From: Brevibacterium sp. ZH18
Lineage (GTDB): Bacteria; Actinomycetota; Actinomycetes; Actinomycetales; Brevibacteriaceae
NCBI RefSeq assembly: GCF_022748595.1
Contig: NZ_JALDSX010000002.1
Location: 106,710-170,709, forward strand
Direction of reading: 5' to 3'
Length of the DNA: 64,000 nucleotides
Part shown: piece after piece, positions 27,667-36,403 of the stretch
Numbering within the stretch: position 1 is the stretch's first letter
Layout: each line of letters opens with the position of its first letter
Notes under the pieces: model-generated
Told to the model about the DNA's origin: nothing
Databases searched by the model: none
The model's input: the letters and a program-made list of their open reading frames with translations, nothing else
Made by a program: the position numbers and the translations under genes

Positions 27667-27688
27667 TCAAGCCTGGCTCTTCGTCAGA

Positions 27689-30235
27689 TCAGACCTCCGC
27701 GGCATCCTCCGGGAAGTCCTCAGCGCCCTCGGTCGCCTTCTTCTTGCGCATGTGTGCCGCAGTGGCCAACGCGCCGCCGGCTGCCAGGAGTCCGGCACCG
27801 CCGCCGAGGAGGGGCAGAGTTGCGTCGCTGCCTGTCCGCGGCAGATCGCCTCCACCCGAACCACCGGAGCCGTTCGAACCTCCCCCGTTCGACCCGGAAC
27901 CGCCCGAGCCTGATCCGCCGTTCGAGCCTCCCCCGTTCGACCCGGAACCGCCTGAACCCGAACCGCCGTTCGAGCTTCCACCCGAATCGCTCGCCGCTCC
28001 GGCAGCGCCGGCTGCACCGGCATCCTTCGCGCCATCCTGCGAACCGCTCGTCGATCCCGAACTGTCAGCCGCGGAGCCGTTGTCCGAACCGTCCTTGCCA
28101 TCGGAGCCGTTGTCCGAACCGTCCTTGCCGTCGGAGCCATCAGCATCGGCGTCTGCGTCCTTCGGGTTCTCGGTCGGCGGATCGGTCGGCTCTTCGCCGC
28201 TGCCCTTGATGACCTGCACAACCGTCGGTCGCGGAATGGCCGCCACACCCTCGTCGACGTTCGTCTCATCGACATAGTCGGGGAACTGCGAGTGCTGATC
28301 CGACCATTTGCCGTCCTCACCGGGGTGCTGCACCGCGACGAACGCCGACGCATAGGCATCATGGACGAGCGGTCCGCAGACTTCGGCCTCACGCGGAACC
28401 GAGAGGAACTGCTCGACGCGTCCGCGCTGGTCGCCGTCGATCGTGACCTTGAACAGGCCGTCGCAGTAGCCGATGCCGTCTGGGGCGCCGTCAGTCGAGA
28501 TCCACAGATTGCCGGCCGTATCGAAGGTAACGTTGTCGGGGCACGAGATCGGCGAGACCTGGTCGACGGGGAACCCTGAGAAGTACGTTGTGTCACCTTG
28601 CTTCGGGTCACCGCACACCATCAGCAGAGTCCAATCGAACTCCGTGCTGGTGTGGTCGCCGCCGCGTTCGGTGAGTTCGACGATGTGTCCATCGCGGTTC
28701 TCGGTCCGCGGGTTCGCCTCGTCGGCGGCTGCCTTGCCCCCGACACCACGGTCGGAGTTGTTCGTGCAAGCCACGTAGATCTTGCCATTGACCGGGTTCG
28801 GCTCGACGTCCTCGCAGCGGTCCATCTTCGTCGGGCCGACCTTGTCGGCAGCCAGCCGCGTGTGGACGAGCACTTCGTCGATCGACATTCCCGACACCTG
28901 CGACTTGCCGCCCTTGATCAGCGGGAGCCACTGGCCGCTGCCGTCGAACTCGCCGTCGCCAGGAACCGCACCCGTACCGTCGATCTCGCCCTTCGGCGAG
29001 TTGCCGGTGAACTTCGCTACGTACAGGTCGCCCTCGGTGAGCAGGGTGAGATTGTGGTCGAGGTCGCCTTCGACGTACTTGCCCTTGGAGATGAACTTGT
29101 AGAGGTAGTCGAACTTCTCATCATCGCCCATGTAGGCAACGGCCTGACCCGAGTCGGCGATCGTGATGTTCGCACCCTCGTGCTTGAGGCGGCCCAAGTT
29201 GGTGTGCTTGAGCGGCGTCGATTCGGGATTACGCGGGTCGACTTCGACGATCCAGCCGAATCGGTTGGCTTCGTTGGCGTAGCCGGGGTTGTTCGTGTCG
29301 AAGCGGTCAAGATCGGCTTCCCACCCGTAAGCGGAGGCATCGTTGGTCAGGCCGTAGCGCTTGTCCGCCGCCGAGGTGCCCTGTGCTTTGAAGTACGAGT
29401 TGAAGTTCTCCTCCCCCGAGACCAAAGTTCCCCACGGGGTCAGTCCGCCCGAGCAGTTGCCCAAAGTGCCCTGGGCCTTGTCGCCGCCCGGGTAGTCCTT
29501 CGTGCGCAGCAGATCGGATCCGGCAGCAGGACCGGTGAACTCGTATTCGGTGTCGATGAGGAAGCGACGGTTGTTCGCTCCGTTGACGTCGACCTTCCAC
29601 GGAGTCTTCTCATTCGTCCGCGTCAGCTCGGCCACGGTCAGCCCATGGGCGTCGCGGCTGATGGCGCGCTGCGTGGCTTTGTCCATGCTGTCGGGGTACA
29701 TGATCGCGTCGTTCGTGTACTCCTGGTTTGAGAACAGCAGGGCACGGTTGCCGTCTCCGCTCTCGTCGACCTGGATCTGGAGGAAGTCGTTGTTGTAGCC
29801 GAACTGGCGCCGCTGCGACTCGACACTCTGGTTCTCAGGGTCGAACTTCGGTGCATCAGGGAAGAGCGGGTCGCCCCAGCGCACGATCGGGTGCCAGGAA
29901 TAGCCTTCGGGGACGATGAACTCATCGACTTCGAACTGAACCGGATCGATCGCGGTGAAGTCGAGGCTGCCGCCTGCGGCTGTTGCGGCCGCCGCGCTGC
30001 TCGCGGTCGGGCTGGGCGCCGAGGTGACGGCAACCGCCAGCGCTCCTGCTGCCGATGCCCCCAGCATCGCTCGCCGTGACAGCTGCGCCCCGACGATGTC
30101 GCGGAAGTAGCTGTTCGACGACGTGTTGCAGATCGCCTTGCTGCACGCATTGTCGCATTTGAGTGCGCAGGTGACGGGGCTTCGCTTGCCACGGACGTGG
30201 CCGGCCATGGGCAGTAGTTCACGCAGAGGTGACAT
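27689..30235 (-). CDS. phoX: PhoX family (DUF839) phosphatase, Tat-exported with LPXTG-type anchor
   Basis: 848 residues; probable calcium/iron-dependent alkaline phosphatase outside the cell. The N-terminus has the family Cys cluster (VTCALKCDNACSKAICNTSSN), then the twin-arginine motif SRRAMLG at 53-59 and a hydrophobic Ala-rich segment. The catalytic DUF839 domain spans about 100-660 (SNQEYTND, CSGGLTPWGTLVSGEENFNSYF, RLKHEGANI, RCEDVEPNP, CPDNVTFD). A Gly/Ser/Asn-rich linker (about 670-795) leads to LPRTG near 797, a hydrophobic helix and RKKK: a sortase signal. That last part is unusual for PhoX. The ATG at 30235 follows GAGGAGA. A PHO-box-like repeat lies 99 bases upstream. Confidence 0.93.
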   Translation of the reverse strand: MSPLRELLPMAGHVRGKRSPVTCALKCDNACSKAICNTSSNSYFRDIVGAQLSRRAMLGASAAGALAVAVTSAPSPTASSAAAATAAGGSLDFTAIDPVQFEVDEFIVPEGYSWHPIVRWGDPLFPDAPKFDPENQSVESQRRQFGYNNDFLQIQVDESGDGNRALLFSNQEYTNDAIMYPDSMDKATQRAISRDAHGLTVAELTRTNEKTPWKVDVNGANNRRFLIDTEYEFTGPAAGSDLLRTKDYPGGDKAQGTLGNCSGGLTPWGTLVSGEENFNSYFKAQGTSAADKRYGLTNDASAYGWEADLDRFDTNNPGYANEANRFGWIVEVDPRNPESTPLKHTNLGRLKHEGANITIADSGQAVAYMGDDEKFDYLYKFISKGKYVEGDLDHNLTLLTEGDLYVAKFTGNSPKGEIDGTGAVPGDGEFDGSGQWLPLIKGGKSQVSGMSIDEVLVHTRLAADKVGPTKMDRCEDVEPNPVNGKIYVACTNNSDRGVGGKAAADEANPRTENRDGHIVELTERGGDHTSTEFDWTLLMVCGDPKQGDTTYFSGFPVDQVSPISCPDNVTFDTAGNLWISTDGAPDGIGYCDGLFKVTIDGDQRGRVEQFLSVPREAEVCGPLVHDAYASAFVAVQHPGEDGKWSDQHSQFPDYVDETNVDEGVAAIPRPTVVQVIKGSGEEPTDPPTENPKDADADADGSDGKDGSDNGSDGKDGSDNGSAADSSGSTSGSQDGAKDAGAAGAAGAASDSGGSSNGGSGSGGSGSNGGGSNGGSGSGGSGSNGGGSNGSGGSGGGDLPRTGSDATLPLLGGGAGLLAAGGALATAAHMRKKKATEGAEDFPEDAAEV

Positions 30236-30333
30236 CGGTTCTCTCCTCGGTTCAGTTGTATCGGCCCTCCCCACACAGCGGATTCGGGCTCACCAGATCG
30301 AGACTGCCAAGGTCAGTTGTCTCAGGAACCACC

Positions 30334-30355
30334 GTTCGGTGAACGGGATGTGAAC
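30334..30355 (-). promoter_or_regulatory. PHO-box-like direct repeat upstream of phoX
   Basis: On the minus strand two adjacent 11-base units read GTTCACATCCC and GTTCACCGAAC. This is the form of the PhoP direct-repeat unit (GTTCACC plus four bases) described in Streptomyces. A weaker third unit follows at 30323-30333. The site is 99 bases upstream of phoX and points the same way, consistent with phosphate-starvation control. Confidence 0.65.
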
Positions 30356-30359
30356 CTGG

Positions 30360-31121
30360 TCAGCCGATGTCGACGAGGCTGAGGATCCCAGGTGCCAGGA
30401 AACCGACCGCATCGATGATGACATGTGCCCAGACCAGCGGCATGAGCCTGCCTCTTCGCATGAAGTACCAGCCGAAGATGATGCCCATGGCGACGTTGCC
30501 GATGAACGGTCCGATGCCCTGGTACAGGTGATAGCTCGCACGGAACACTGCGAGCCCGATGATGATCGTCCAGGGCCCATATTTCAGACGCTGAAATCGT
30601 TCGGCTCCGAATCCGAAGATGAGGACCTCTTCGAGGATCCCGTTCTTCGCCGCCGAGAGGATGAGCACGGGAATCGTCCACCAATGATCGCCGAGGTTGG
30701 ACGGCTGGATCTCCGCCGTGATCCCCAGTGCCCTGCCGCCGGCATAGACGGCCAGGGTGCCGATGCCGATGATCGCGAAGATGAGCGTACCGCGGCCGAA
30801 GTCCCGAACGCCGTGTCCAGTCACCCCCAGACGTGTGCGCAGAGGTGGTGCGTCACGGTCACGGCTGAGCAGGTAGAGGGCGAGAAGGACCGGGACGAGG
30901 GCGAACCCGATATCGAGCAGCTGGTAGACGAGGTCGAAGCCCGGCCGTGGTGACATCGACGTGTTGAGCTTCGCCTGGGCCTGACTGATCGGCCCTCGGG
31001 TGGCGATGTCGGCTAGGCGCACGATCGCATAGATCGCCGATTGTCCCAGGGACAGTGCCGCAACGAGACCGAGCTCGAACCACAGGCGCTTCTTTTCCTG
31101 TGGTTCGAGCTCGGTCGTCAT
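30360..31121 (-). CDS. CPBP family intramembrane metalloprotease
   Basis: 253 residues with about seven hydrophobic helices. The ABI/CPBP motifs appear as ILEEVLIFGFGAERF (the EE pair), FRASYHLYQG (second motif with His) and WAHVIIDAVGFLAPG (third motif with His). Such proteins act as membrane CAAX-type or related proteases; the substrate is unknown. The gene is followed, on the same strand, by the PHO-box region and phoX. Upstream is a 24-base gap to the RND permease stop, so it could share that transcript. Confidence 0.87.
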   Translation of the reverse strand: MTTELEPQEKKRLWFELGLVAALSLGQSAIYAIVRLADIATRGPISQAQAKLNTSMSPRPGFDLVYQLLDIGFALVPVLLALYLLSRDRDAPPLRTRLGVTGHGVRDFGRGTLIFAIIGIGTLAVYAGGRALGITAEIQPSNLGDHWWTIPVLILSAAKNGILEEVLIFGFGAERFQRLKYGPWTIIIGLAVFRASYHLYQGIGPFIGNVAMGIIFGWYFMRRGRLMPLVWAHVIIDAVGFLAPGILSLVDIG

Positions 31122-31145
31122 GGCTCCTACTGTAACCGGACTGGA

Positions 31146-34100
31146 TCAGTGCTTCGGCGCATCGTCCCCGTCTGGACCACCGGGAGCAGTCTCAGCACTT
31201 CCCCCGACGGACCCAGCACTCGGGTCAGCGTGTGCACGTGTGCCGGTCGCCGTGCCATCCGAAACCTCCGGAGCAACCGGAGTGTCCGGAGTGTCCGGAG
31301 CATCCGTCCCCTTCGCGGCGCGCGCCTCGGCGTCATCGAGGACCCGACCACGGGCCATGTTCTTGACGTACTTCTTCTCGGCCCGACGTTCCTTCGCCCC
31401 TTCGAGCAGGAGGTAGAGGACGGGCACGAGGATCAGCGTCAGCACCGTCGAGCTGACCAGGCCGCCGATGACGACGATCGCCAGCGGCTTCGAGATGAAC
31501 ACGCCTCCTCCGGTCAGGCCCAGGGCCATCGGGACGAGCGCGAAGATCGTCGCTGACGCGGTCATCAGGATCGGCCGATAACGCAGCCGGGCGCCGTGGA
31601 CGATAGCTGCTCGCAGTTCGACCCCTCGAGCTCTGAAGTGGTTGATGAGGTCGATGAGCACGATCGCGTTCGTGACGACGATTCCGATGAGCATGAGCAG
31701 GCCGATCATCGATGTCAGGCCCAGAGGTGTGTCCGTGATCAGCGACAGCGCGATGGACCCGGTGGCCGCGAACGGGATCGAGACCAGCAGAATCAGCGGC
31801 TGCAGCAGCGACTTGAACGTCGCGACCATGATGATGAACACGATGAGGATCGCGGCGAGCATCGCAAGGCCCAGCTGAGAGAACGCGTCGTTCTGCTCCT
31901 GTGTGGCACCACCTGTGTCGACTGTCACGGAGTCCGGCAGGTCGACGTCGTCGAGGGCGCTCTGCACGTCGGCGGAGACCGTTCCCAGGTCGTCGCCTGC
32001 CGGCGTGACCGAGACCGTAGTCGAGCGCTGCGAGTCCGTGTGCCGGATCGTCGGGGCGGTCTTGACTTCCTTGACCTCTGCGACGTCGTCGAGCTTGATG
32101 AACCGTGGCTTGGATGTCGGGGCCGGGGCACCAGCCTGCGCGCCCGGGTCACCGGCTGCACCGGCCGCACCGGCTGCACCAGCGTCTCCGCCCGCGCCAC
32201 CGGCAGCACCCGCAGCACCACCAGCACCACCGGCACCGCCGGTGTCCGCTGCTCCGGCAGCACCGGCACCTGCTGCCCCTGCGTCTCCGGCGGCGGGAGT
32301 CGTCTCCTTGGGCTTGCCGGGGATCTTGAGGTCCTTGAGCTCTTTCACGGTGTCCGCGTTGCGGTCGTAGAGCAGGACCGAATGCGAGACGTTGTCGATG
32401 ACGACTTCGCCGATGTTCTGTCCGTGCATCGCTCGCTGGACGTACTGACCGATCGAGGCCTCGGTGAGGTTCTCCTCGGCGGCCTTCTTATGATCGACTT
32501 TGACTTCGATGACGGGCTGGACCGCTTCGAGGTCGCTGGTCACCGACTGGGTTCCGGAGATGCCTTCGAGCTTGTCCGTGACAGCCTTTGTAGCATCGTC
32601 GAGTTCCTTCGCGTCGGATGCCGACAGCGTGACGTCGATGGTCTGCGCACCGGGCATCGAGCTCTGGCTCTGCACTTCAACGTCGCCGACACCCTTGAGG
32701 CCGTCGAAGTCCTTCTGCAGCTCATCGGAGATCGACTGCGCCGAGACACCCGATTTCGAGTTGACGATGTAAGTGCCGGTGATGGACGAATCACCGGTGA
32801 AGCCGAAGGTCGTTCCGCCGACGGAGAGCTGATAGGACTCGACGTCCTTGTTGTCCTTGAGGATCTTCTCGACCGGCTCAGCCTGCTTCGACGCTTCGTC
32901 GAGATCGGTGCCCGGGTCGAAGGTCTGCGCGATCTGCAGGCTGTCCTGGCCGGTGTCGCCGAAGAGCTCGGTCTTCAGCTGCGGCACCATTGCTCCGGTG
33001 CCCACCAGAATGATGACAGCCGCGAGGATCATGATGACCGGGTGCTTGGTCGAGAACCCGATGACCGGCATGTAGGTCTTCTGCAGTCGTGTCACCGGCG
33101 AGTGCATGCCGGCGAGTTCATCGACCTCTCCGGCTTCCTCGTCGGCCACGCCGTAGCGCGGACCGGTCGACGTTGCTGCTGTCGATGTGGACGTGCCGTC
33201 GTGCGCGGCGCCAGCGCCAGCGCCTGCGCCTGCGCCTGCGCCAGCGCCAGCGCCAGCGCCTGCGCCTGCGCCAGCGCCAGCGCTTGCGCTTGCGCCAGCA
33301 CCGGTATCGTCATGGCGACCGGTGGAGAGGATGTTGTGCTTCTTCGACTCCTTCTTTGCGGCCTTGGTCTCTTTGCGCCAGTCGGAGAGCATGCCCTTTC
33401 GGTTGCTGCGGATCTCTCTCTTGTCCGCCCGAGTGAGCTTGACCTTCGACTCACGCTGACGCAGGAACCAGTAGGCGAGCACGGGCACGATGGTCAGCGC
33501 CACGAACAGGCTCGAGAGCAGAGCGATGGTGGCAGTCAGCGCGAAGGGACGGAACATCTCCCCTGTCTGACCACTGACGAATGCGAGGGGCAAGAAGACC
33601 GCGACCGTTGTCAGGGTAGAGGCCGTGACGGCACCGGAGACCTCCGACACCGCGGCCAGGATGTTGGAGAACTTCTCACCGCCTGAAGCATGCCGTCGTC
33701 GGATCGCTTCGATCACGACGATCGAGTCGTCGACGACGCGGCCGATGGAGATCGTCAGCGCTCCCAGGGTGAGCATATTCAGCGTCTCGCCGCCCATCCA
33801 CAGGCCGACCATGGCGATGAGGAGGGAGAGCGGGATCGAGATCGCGGTGATGATCGTGGCCCGCACGGACAGCAGGAACACGAGGATGACGAGGACGGCG
33901 AAGATCAGGCCGAGTCCGCCCTCGTTGAGCAGGTCGTGGATGGACTGCTCGATGAACGGCGCCTGGTCGAAGGCCGAGACGAACGTCGTATCATCGCCCA
34001 TGGACTTCTCGAGTCCGGGCAGTTTGTCGGCGACGGCGTGGGAGACGTCGACGGTGTTCGCGTCGGATTCCTTCATGATCGACACCGACAGCGACGGCTT

Positions 34101-34922
34101 GCCGTTCGTGCGGGAGATCGAGTCGACCGGAGCGTTCTCGATCTTCACATCGGCGACGTCGGAGAGCTTGATCGGGCCGTCCTTGCCGGTGACGACGAGG
34201 TCCTTGATCGCGTCGACCGAGCGGATGCGGGTGCCGACCTCGACAGGGGCGGTTCCGCCGTCGCCCTTGAGCTCGCCCGCCGAGGTGGGAACGCCGTTGG
34301 ACTGGAGGATGCCGGCGATCTCGTCGATGCTCGCACCCTCGTCTTCGAGGTCGTCGCGGCGGATGGTGACCTCGACCTGTTTGGTCTTCGCACCGGAGAT
34401 CATGACCTGCGAGACGCCATCGACCTTCTTGAGCTCGGGTTCAGCAATGTCGTCGAGGTTGGCGGCGAGTTTGTCTGCGTCCGCGTCCGAGGTCACTGAC
34501 AGCGCCAGCACCGGGATGTCGTCGGTGCCCATGGTGTTCACCGTAGGCTCGACTCCATTGGGCAGGGTTGCCTGGACCTGGGATACCGCGCGCTGGAGAG
34601 ACTTGACGACATCGTCGGAGTCTTCCCCGTACTTCGTGCTCACGGTGATCGATGAACTGCCCGCCGAGGATGTCGAGGTCATGTCCTCGACCTCGGGAAG
34701 AGCCGTCAGCGCACCTTCAAGCGGGTCGGTGACCTCCTGCTCAACAGCCTCGGGGGTTGCACCGTCGTAGGAGGCAGTGACCGTGGCCTGCGGGTTCTCG
34801 AGAGAGGGGAACAGCTCCTGTTTGAGGGATCCGGCTCCGATGACTCCGAAGATGACGGCGACGACGGAGATGAGCGCGATCAGTGCGCGGTTTCTCAGGC
34901 TCAGGCGGGTCAGAAAACTCAT
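31146..34922 (-). CDS. RND superfamily (HAE1/AcrB-type) efflux permease
   Basis: 1258 residues in the AcrB layout: helix 1 (RNRALIALISVVAVIFGVIGAG), a large outside domain (GATPEAVEQEVTDPLEGAL), five helices with SIGRVVDDSIVVIEAIRRRH, then a repeat of the same plan ending in helices with LMLIGIVVTNAIVLIDLINH. Two low-complexity insertions stand out: a Gly-Ala run at about 540-572 in the central cytoplasmic loop and a Gly/Ala-rich stretch at about 874-927 in the second outside domain. The C-terminal 60 residues are Pro/Ala/Asp-rich. No membrane-fusion partner gene adjoins it. Start at the ATG giving MSFLTRLSLRN. Confidence 0.92.
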   Translation of the reverse strand: MSFLTRLSLRNRALIALISVVAVIFGVIGAGSLKQELFPSLENPQATVTASYDGATPEAVEQEVTDPLEGALTALPEVEDMTSTSSAGSSSITVSTKYGEDSDDVVKSLQRAVSQVQATLPNGVEPTVNTMGTDDIPVLALSVTSDADADKLAANLDDIAEPELKKVDGVSQVMISGAKTKQVEVTIRRDDLEDEGASIDEIAGILQSNGVPTSAGELKGDGGTAPVEVGTRIRSVDAIKDLVVTGKDGPIKLSDVADVKIENAPVDSISRTNGKPSLSVSIMKESDANTVDVSHAVADKLPGLEKSMGDDTTFVSAFDQAPFIEQSIHDLLNEGGLGLIFAVLVILVFLLSVRATIITAISIPLSLLIAMVGLWMGGETLNMLTLGALTISIGRVVDDSIVVIEAIRRRHASGGEKFSNILAAVSEVSGAVTASTLTTVAVFLPLAFVSGQTGEMFRPFALTATIALLSSLFVALTIVPVLAYWFLRQRESKVKLTRADKREIRSNRKGMLSDWRKETKAAKKESKKHNILSTGRHDDTGAGASASAGAGAGAGAGAGAGAGAGAGAGAGAAHDGTSTSTAATSTGPRYGVADEEAGEVDELAGMHSPVTRLQKTYMPVIGFSTKHPVIMILAAVIILVGTGAMVPQLKTELFGDTGQDSLQIAQTFDPGTDLDEASKQAEPVEKILKDNKDVESYQLSVGGTTFGFTGDSSITGTYIVNSKSGVSAQSISDELQKDFDGLKGVGDVEVQSQSSMPGAQTIDVTLSASDAKELDDATKAVTDKLEGISGTQSVTSDLEAVQPVIEVKVDHKKAAEENLTEASIGQYVQRAMHGQNIGEVVIDNVSHSVLLYDRNADTVKELKDLKIPGKPKETTPAAGDAGAAGAGAAGAADTGGAGGAGGAAGAAGGAGGDAGAAGAAGAAGDPGAQAGAPAPTSKPRFIKLDDVAEVKEVKTAPTIRHTDSQRSTTVSVTPAGDDLGTVSADVQSALDDVDLPDSVTVDTGGATQEQNDAFSQLGLAMLAAILIVFIIMVATFKSLLQPLILLVSIPFAATGSIALSLITDTPLGLTSMIGLLMLIGIVVTNAIVLIDLINHFRARGVELRAAIVHGARLRYRPILMTASATIFALVPMALGLTGGGVFISKPLAIVVIGGLVSSTVLTLILVPVLYLLLEGAKERRAEKKYVKNMARGRVLDDAEARAAKGTDAPDTPDTPVAPEVSDGTATGTRAHADPSAGSVGGSAETAPGGPDGDDAPKH
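33205..33302. repeat. Hexanucleotide repeat array inside the RND permease gene
   Basis: About 16 near-perfect copies of GCGCCA/GCGCCT/GCGCTT run without interruption and encode Gly-Ala (and Ser-Ala) dipeptides on the minus strand. Six-base units preserve the frame if copies are gained or lost. Confidence 0.9.
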
Positions 34923-35054
34923 GTGGGGACTTTCTCTTCGATGGCGCATGCGCAGGGATCGCCTGCAGGAAAAGTGCTTCGGTGCCCCATCCTAGTGAGT
35001 TAAGTTCTCAGCAACACATGAGTGGGTCCTGAGCAGGCGCTCCACAGGGTTCTC

Positions 35055-36389
35055 TTACGCGGCGTCGGGCTCGCGCACGACGCGTGGTCGGGTCTCACGG
35101 CCGGTGAACCAGAAGGCTGCGGCCAGGACGCTGAGGAGCCCCGTGAGCAGGAACGCCCACGAATAGTCGAAACGATCGACGATGGCTCCGGCGATGATCG
35201 GGCCGACGATGGCTCCGCCGTCGAGCGCCATCTGGTAGCGGGACAGAACTCGACCGCCTTTGCGCTCACGGCCGATGACGTCAGCCACTGTGGCCTGCTG
35301 TGCTGGGTTTGAGAGTCCCGACCCGATGCCGGCAACGATGGAGAAGACGAAGAACAGCCAGATCGAATCAGTGAAAGCCAACGCCGCAGTGGTCAGGCCC
35401 AGGACCAGCAGTCCCCACTGGATGAAGGGTTTGCGTCCGTAGGTGTCCGCGAACCTCCCGACGACGGTGACAGCCGAGGCATTGCCGATCGCGAACATCG
35501 TCAGTGCCAGTCCGGCCACAGCAGTGTCGGCTTTAAGTGCCTGGATGGCGAAGAGCGGGTAGATGGCCACGCGGATGCCCATCGCGGACCAGCCCTGGAC
35601 GAAAGCCGAGAGCATCGCGCTCCGAAAGGCGGAGTCCTGCCATGCCTGTCGGAAGGTCATGACTTCCTGCTGCGGGTCGCCTTTGGCCGCTTCGAGGCGG
35701 GCACGTCCGAGTTTCGTGGAGGAGCCTGCCTCGGCAGTGGAGGCGAGGAAGACCCGCACGACGATGGCCGCGATCAGCAGACCGACGGCGTAGATGATGA
35801 ACGGGATACGCATGCCCCACCCGGCCATCGCCCCGCCGAGGACAGGGCCGGCGATGTTGCCGACCAGGAAGGCAGTGGCATAGGTGCTCGAGGCTTTGGC
35901 CCGCGCATCGATGGGAGCGAGTCGGATGATCAGGGCCATCGCGGAGACGCTGAACATCGTCGAGCCGATTCCGCCGAGGCCCCGGAAGATCAACAGCTGC
36001 CAGTAGTTCTGGGCGAAGGCGACAGCCGCTGTGGAGGCGGCGACGACGAGGAGCCCGGTGATGTAGATGCGGCGTTCCCCAAAGGAGTCGACGAGGCGGC
36101 CAGAGGTCGGCGAGAAGACGAACCGGAAGAAGGCGAACGAGGACACGACGATCGTGGCCGCTGTGACGCCGAAGTTGAAGCTGGCCGCGAACTGCGGGAG
36201 GACAGGAGCGATGATGCCGTAGCCGAGGGCCACGATGAAGGCAGCCGCGACGAGGACGTAGATCTCCTTGGGCAGCCGGCGCGACTGCGCTGTGGCTGCT
36301 GCGATCTCCTCTTTCGTCAGGTCGTCGTTGGTCGCAGCGCCGGGGTTCGTCGCGTCGTAGCCGTCGGGTGCGTCGTCTTTGTCAGTCAC
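35055..36389 (-). CDS. MFS transporter, DHA1-type multidrug exporter family
   Basis: 444 residues with 12 predicted helices after a 40-residue acidic N-terminal extension. Motif A copies are SGRLVDSFGERR (first half) and GRFADTYGRKP (second half); helix 5 carries the antiporter-like GNIAGPVLGGAMAG and helix 8 onward FAIGNASAVTVVG. The profile fits drug:H+ antiporters, but the substrate is not predictable. The gene starts 14 bases after the stop of the nitroreductase gene, so the two are probably in one transcript. Confidence 0.88.
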   Translation of the reverse strand: MTDKDDAPDGYDATNPGAATNDDLTKEEIAAATAQSRRLPKEIYVLVAAAFIVALGYGIIAPVLPQFAASFNFGVTAATIVVSSFAFFRFVFSPTSGRLVDSFGERRIYITGLLVVAASTAAVAFAQNYWQLLIFRGLGGIGSTMFSVSAMALIIRLAPIDARAKASSTYATAFLVGNIAGPVLGGAMAGWGMRIPFIIYAVGLLIAAIVVRVFLASTAEAGSSTKLGRARLEAAKGDPQQEVMTFRQAWQDSAFRSAMLSAFVQGWSAMGIRVAIYPLFAIQALKADTAVAGLALTMFAIGNASAVTVVGRFADTYGRKPFIQWGLLVLGLTTAALAFTDSIWLFFVFSIVAGIGSGLSNPAQQATVADVIGRERKGGRVLSRYQMALDGGAIVGPIIAGAIVDRFDYSWAFLLTGLLSVLAAAFWFTGRETRPRVVREPDAA

Positions 36390-36403
36390 ATCGTCTCAGT
36401 CGG

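Larger units (their letters stand above)
27306..27688. other. Gene-free region between the VOC gene and phoX
   Basis: About 380 bases without a supportable gene. It holds two hairpins, annotated separately, and short repeats such as GGTCGAACACAC (twice near 27410-27430). Open frames across it are short and lack start signals. Confidence 0.6.

Noticed and set aside
31596..33686. A 696-codon plus-strand frame opposite the RND permease
   Set aside because: It translates to Asp/Arg/His-rich sequence typical of the antisense of membrane genes, and its Cys/Ala run comes only from the hexanucleotide repeat.
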